Part shown: positions 13,740 through 15,468 of the stretch, piece by piece
How positions within the stretch are numbered: position 1 is the first letter of the stretch
How the letters are laid out: each line of letters starts with the position of its first letter
Source of the DNA: Cyclobacteriaceae bacterium
Lineage (GTDB): Bacteria > Bacteroidota > Bacteroidia > Cytophagales > Cyclobacteriaceae
Assembly: GCA_009885605.1 (NCBI GenBank)
Contig: VFKK01000341.1
Span: 1 to 15,468 of the forward strand
Direction: 5' to 3'
Length of the DNA: 15,468 nt
Translations under genes and position numbers: made by a program
Notes under the pieces: model-generated
Databases searched by the model: none
Seen by the model: the letters and a program-made list of their open reading frames with translations, nothing else
What the model was told of the DNA's origin: nothing

Positions 13740-14963
13740 TCACTCCTCTTCCAGCAGTTTCTTTACAAAAAGTTCATGCTGCTCGATCCAGCGACCGTAT
13801 TTCTCTCCAGTGCCCGGGCCGGTAAATCCGGTATTGATTCTCCGAACGCGGTGATTTTTGTCCAAATAGAGAAGGGTTGGAAAAGCGAGCAACGCGTCCA
13901 AAGCAGGAAGAGCTTTTGCCGCCTTTTCCTTGTCAAACTCGCCGGCAATCAGGAGTGGATAAGGAACGGAAAGGCGATCCTGATATTTTTTCACCCGGGC
14001 AGAAGCATATTCAAATTCGGGTTTTGCCTCGAAAGCCAGACCAACCACTTCAATTCCGGCCTCTTTATTTTTCTCATACCAAGGGACCAGGAATTTTGTC
14101 TCATCGAGGCAATTGATGCACCAGGTACCAAAGAGCTGAACGAGTACAATTTTATTCTCGAATCGAGGATCGCTGAGAGAGACAAGCTTGCCATTTGTAT
14201 CGGGAAAGCTGAATTCTAGCTTTTCAAATCCCGGTTTAAGTTGGGTTAAGGTGTTGGCATCCGGGAGTTCAAAGGATTTATTTCGAACGGCTTCGATACC
14301 TTCTGTATAGCTTGGGCCTGAACGGAATCTGCCGGTTATTTTCCCAGACTCGTCCATTTTTCCTGTGAAAAAGAAAGCGTGCCCTCCGTCAAATACGCTA
14401 AGCAAAAACTCGTTTCCACTCACATTTCCTTCTAAAAACCGGTAATCTCCGGTGTTGGTTATGAAGGTGCCAAAAAGCCTATTTCCATCCTGACGAAAAT
14501 CCCCGATCGCTTTATAGGTGCTTCTATCGTCCCGGATAAAGGTTGTTTCCCAAACCCCACTAAAATCGACTGTAGGGGGAGTCGAAACCGGAAAACGGGT
14601 ATCTGCATTTCGCTCTGCAAAAAGATCCAATTTGTATTCAGCCTGGTAGTTTCTGTGGAAAGTTCCTTCAATTCCTCCTTCGGAATTCATTTTTGCATTG
14701 ATCTCAGCATCAAAGGTGTCCAGCACTATTTTCAGACTGTCACCTGTGATTGTCACCTCTTTGAATTCAAGCAACTCAGTGTCATTTTGGAGGATAGCGA
14801 TCAGATTTCCATCTCTCTTTTCTAAAGTCAAACCGAAGGGAATCCGGTCGGGTGAAATATCCAGATATGCATACCAGTTGCCGGAGAAATCAACCTCGGC
14901 TTTGGGGGGAGTAGCGCAAGCGAAAGCCAAAAAGGCAAGGAGAAAAGGGAGGCTGTTTTTCAT
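13740..14963 (-). CDS. TlpA-like thioredoxin-fold lipoprotein with duplicated N-terminal domain
   Basis: A 407-residue envelope protein. The signal peptide MKNSLPFLLAFLAFAC has a lipobox LAFA-C with Cys16 lipidated. Residues 24-118 and 132-228 are two related beta-rich domains, each starting VDFSGxW and ending in a GxIxGxFxR segment. The C-terminal ~150 residues form a TlpA/ResA-type redoxin: VLVQLFGTWCINCLDETKFLVPWYEKN carries the redox pair Cys282-Cys285, and AFPTLLYLDKN holds the cis-Pro. Such proteins act as periplasmic thiol-disulfide reductants or oxidants; the substrate is unknown. It is a monocistronic minus-strand gene with a TAGCTTTG -7 element (14988-14981). Its stop lies 5 nt from the operator array of the next gene, and no terminator is seen. 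Confidence 0.92.
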   Translation of the reverse strand: MKNSLPFLLAFLAFACATPPKAEVDFSGNWYAYLDISPDRIPFGLTLEKRDGNLIAILQNDTELLEFKEVTITGDSLKIVLDTFDAEINAKMNSEGGIEGTFHRNYQAEYKLDLFAERNADTRFPVSTPPTVDFSGVWETTFIRDDRSTYKAIGDFRQDGNRLFGTFITNTGDYRFLEGNVSGNEFLLSVFDGGHAFFFTGKMDESGKITGRFRSGPSYTEGIEAVRNKSFELPDANTLTQLKPGFEKLEFSFPDTNGKLVSLSDPRFENKIVLVQLFGTWCINCLDETKFLVPWYEKNKEAGIEVVGLAFEAKPEFEYASARVKKYQDRLSVPYPLLIAGEFDKEKAAKALPALDALLAFPTLLYLDKNHRVRRINTGFTGPGTGEKYGRWIEQHELFVKKLLEEE

Positions 14964-14980
14964 AGATTTTTAAGAAGGGT

Positions 14981-14988
14981 CAAAGCTA
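14981..14988 (-). promoter_or_regulatory. -7 element of the TlpA-like gene
   Basis: On the minus strand TAGCTTTG fits TAnnTTTG, 17 nt before the ATG at 14963. No TTG occurs at the proper upstream distance, so the assignment rests on one element. Confidence 0.4.
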
Positions 14989-15293
14989 AATTCAATAATT
15001 AATTTACCCTACATGATTTGTTGGGAAAAGTTCTTCGCTCTGGGATTTCTCCCCACTTTTCTGGAGGTTTTGTTAAATCACTGGGAAATCCACCCAATTT
15101 TTTCCCCATGTTGATACATTTCAGCCTTACACCACCTCCGAATAGCTTCAAAAAGTTCAAAAATAGGCCATTTTGGGCATTTTTTTACTAAGTCGGATAG
15201 CTTGGTAATTGATTGACTATCAGTAAAAAAATCAATGAAATTTTTGAAATATTATTGGTGTGGATGAAACTTTTGGCTACTTTTAAATCAAAG
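14989..15293. other. Intergenic region upstream of the mraZ promoter, no gene recognised
   Basis: No convincing coding sequence is seen. It holds an A/T-rich inverted repeat with perfect 11-bp arms (15179-15189 and 15222-15232, ATTTTTTTACT/AGTAAAAAAAT) enclosing a smaller GATAG/CTATC stem. It also holds a reverse-oriented AAAAGTGGGG (15060-15051, minus strand) resembling an isolated MraZ box, and a hairpin-capable stretch (15025-15061). These may be regulatory for the dcw cluster or simply spacer. Confidence 0.4.
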
Positions 15294-15318
15294 TGGGAAA
15301 AAGTGGGGGAAAGTGGTA
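15294..15318 (+). promoter_or_regulatory. MraZ-binding repeats upstream of mraZ
   Basis: Three direct repeats sit at exact 10-bp intervals: TGGGA (15294-15298), TGGGG (15304-15308) and TGGTA (15314-15318), each preceded by AAAG. Known MraZ operators are arrays of TGGGN at 10-bp period (E. coli) or AAAGTGG(G/T) with 3-nt spacers (mollicutes), and this array fits both. They lie 61 nt before the mraZ start and overlap the expected -33 region, so autorepression by MraZ is likely. Confidence 0.88.
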
Positions 15319-15337
15319 GAATCGTATCTCATTTTAT

Positions 15338-15345
15338 TACTTTTG
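15338..15345 (+). promoter_or_regulatory. -7 element of the mraZ/dcw promoter
   Basis: TACTTTTG fits TAnnTTTG, with the third MraZ repeat (TGG at 15314-15316) 21 nt upstream at the -33 position instead of a TTG. The expected start lies near 15352, giving a leader of about 26 nt. Confidence 0.5.
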
Positions 15346-15378
15346 GTTTTACCATAAACTGATCATTTCAATAACGCG

Positions 15379-15468
15379 ATGTTTAATAGTCAATATGAAT
15401 GTAAGCTGGATCCGAAAGGGCGTCTGGTCTTGCCAGCCAAAATAAAGGCGGCAATTCCCGAGGCTAAC
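15379..15468 (+). CDS. mraZ: MraZ, N-terminal part (3' truncated by window)
   Basis: Thirty codons are visible, beginning MFNSQYECKLDPKGRLVLPAKIK. The DxKGRLxLPAK segment is the first of the two AbrB-like SpoVT motifs of MraZ, the nucleoid-associated repressor that heads the division and cell-wall (dcw) cluster. The full family protein is about 150 residues, so most of it lies beyond the window. The start is fixed by the conserved N-terminus and lacks a Shine-Dalgarno. Three MraZ-type operator repeats upstream support the call independently. MraW/RsmH, FtsL and FtsI would be expected next. Confidence 0.95.
   Translation, partial: MFNSQYECKLDPKGRLVLPAKIKAAIPEAN

Noticed and set aside
13776..14219. 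Plus-strand 147-codon frame opposite the TlpA-like gene
   Set aside because: It is antisense to a well-supported thioredoxin domain and has no recognisable protein features.
15013..15114. Possible 33-codon small ORF on the plus strand
   Set aside because: It has no Shine-Dalgarno, promoter or recognisable sequence, and such a length is expected by chance in an intergenic region.

Overview
The window looks like chromosomal DNA of a Bacteroidota member, probably Cytophagales (Cyclobacteriaceae/Algoriphagus-like). That placement is inferred from overall protein flavour, from start codons that mostly lack Shine-Dalgarno sequences, and from several promoters of the Bacteroidota type (TTG about 17-23 nt upstream of TAnnTTTG). 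No rRNA, tRNA, IS element or CRISPR array was seen.

Layout. Positions 1-720 hold the 3' end of an acyl-CoA dehydrogenase, closed by a perfect 23-bp inverted-repeat terminator (740-790). A long minus-strand run follows, given here in transcription order from the right: an old-yellow-enzyme alkene reductase (9302-8193, own terminator); an NRDE/TANGO2-family protein and a YpdA-type flavin disulfide reductase, 5 nt apart (8146-6390); an RluA-family pseudouridine synthase with terminator (6277-5543); a histidine-phosphatase lipoprotein (5424-4930); and a glycerol operon glpD-glpK-glpF (4868-918). The operon covers uptake, phosphorylation and oxidation of glycerol to DHAP.

Divergent from the alkene reductase is an SDR oxidoreductase (9414-10214). 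Next is a two-gene BlaI/BlaR1-type signalling operon (10325-12558). It has three TACGA-N6-TCGTA palindromes in its promoter. Its M56 membrane protease carries, in place of a penicillin-binding sensor, a Met/Pro-rich linker and a C-terminal rod of 18-residue repeats.

A bidirectional terminator (12577-12609) separates it from a minus-strand pair of the 'mobile mystery protein' A/B type: an HTH protein plus a Fic protein (13651-12609). Three 18-bp palindromes spaced exactly 32 bp apart fill almost the whole gap upstream of that pair. Then comes a TlpA-like thioredoxin lipoprotein with a duplicated N-terminal domain (14963-13740). After a 415-nt gap, the first 30 codons of mraZ begin the division/cell-wall (dcw) cluster, preceded by three 10-bp-phased MraZ boxes.

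Most of the window is housekeeping metabolism. The parts that most deserve a second look are the BlaI/M56 system with its unusual sensor and operators, and the A/B Fic module with its phased operator array.
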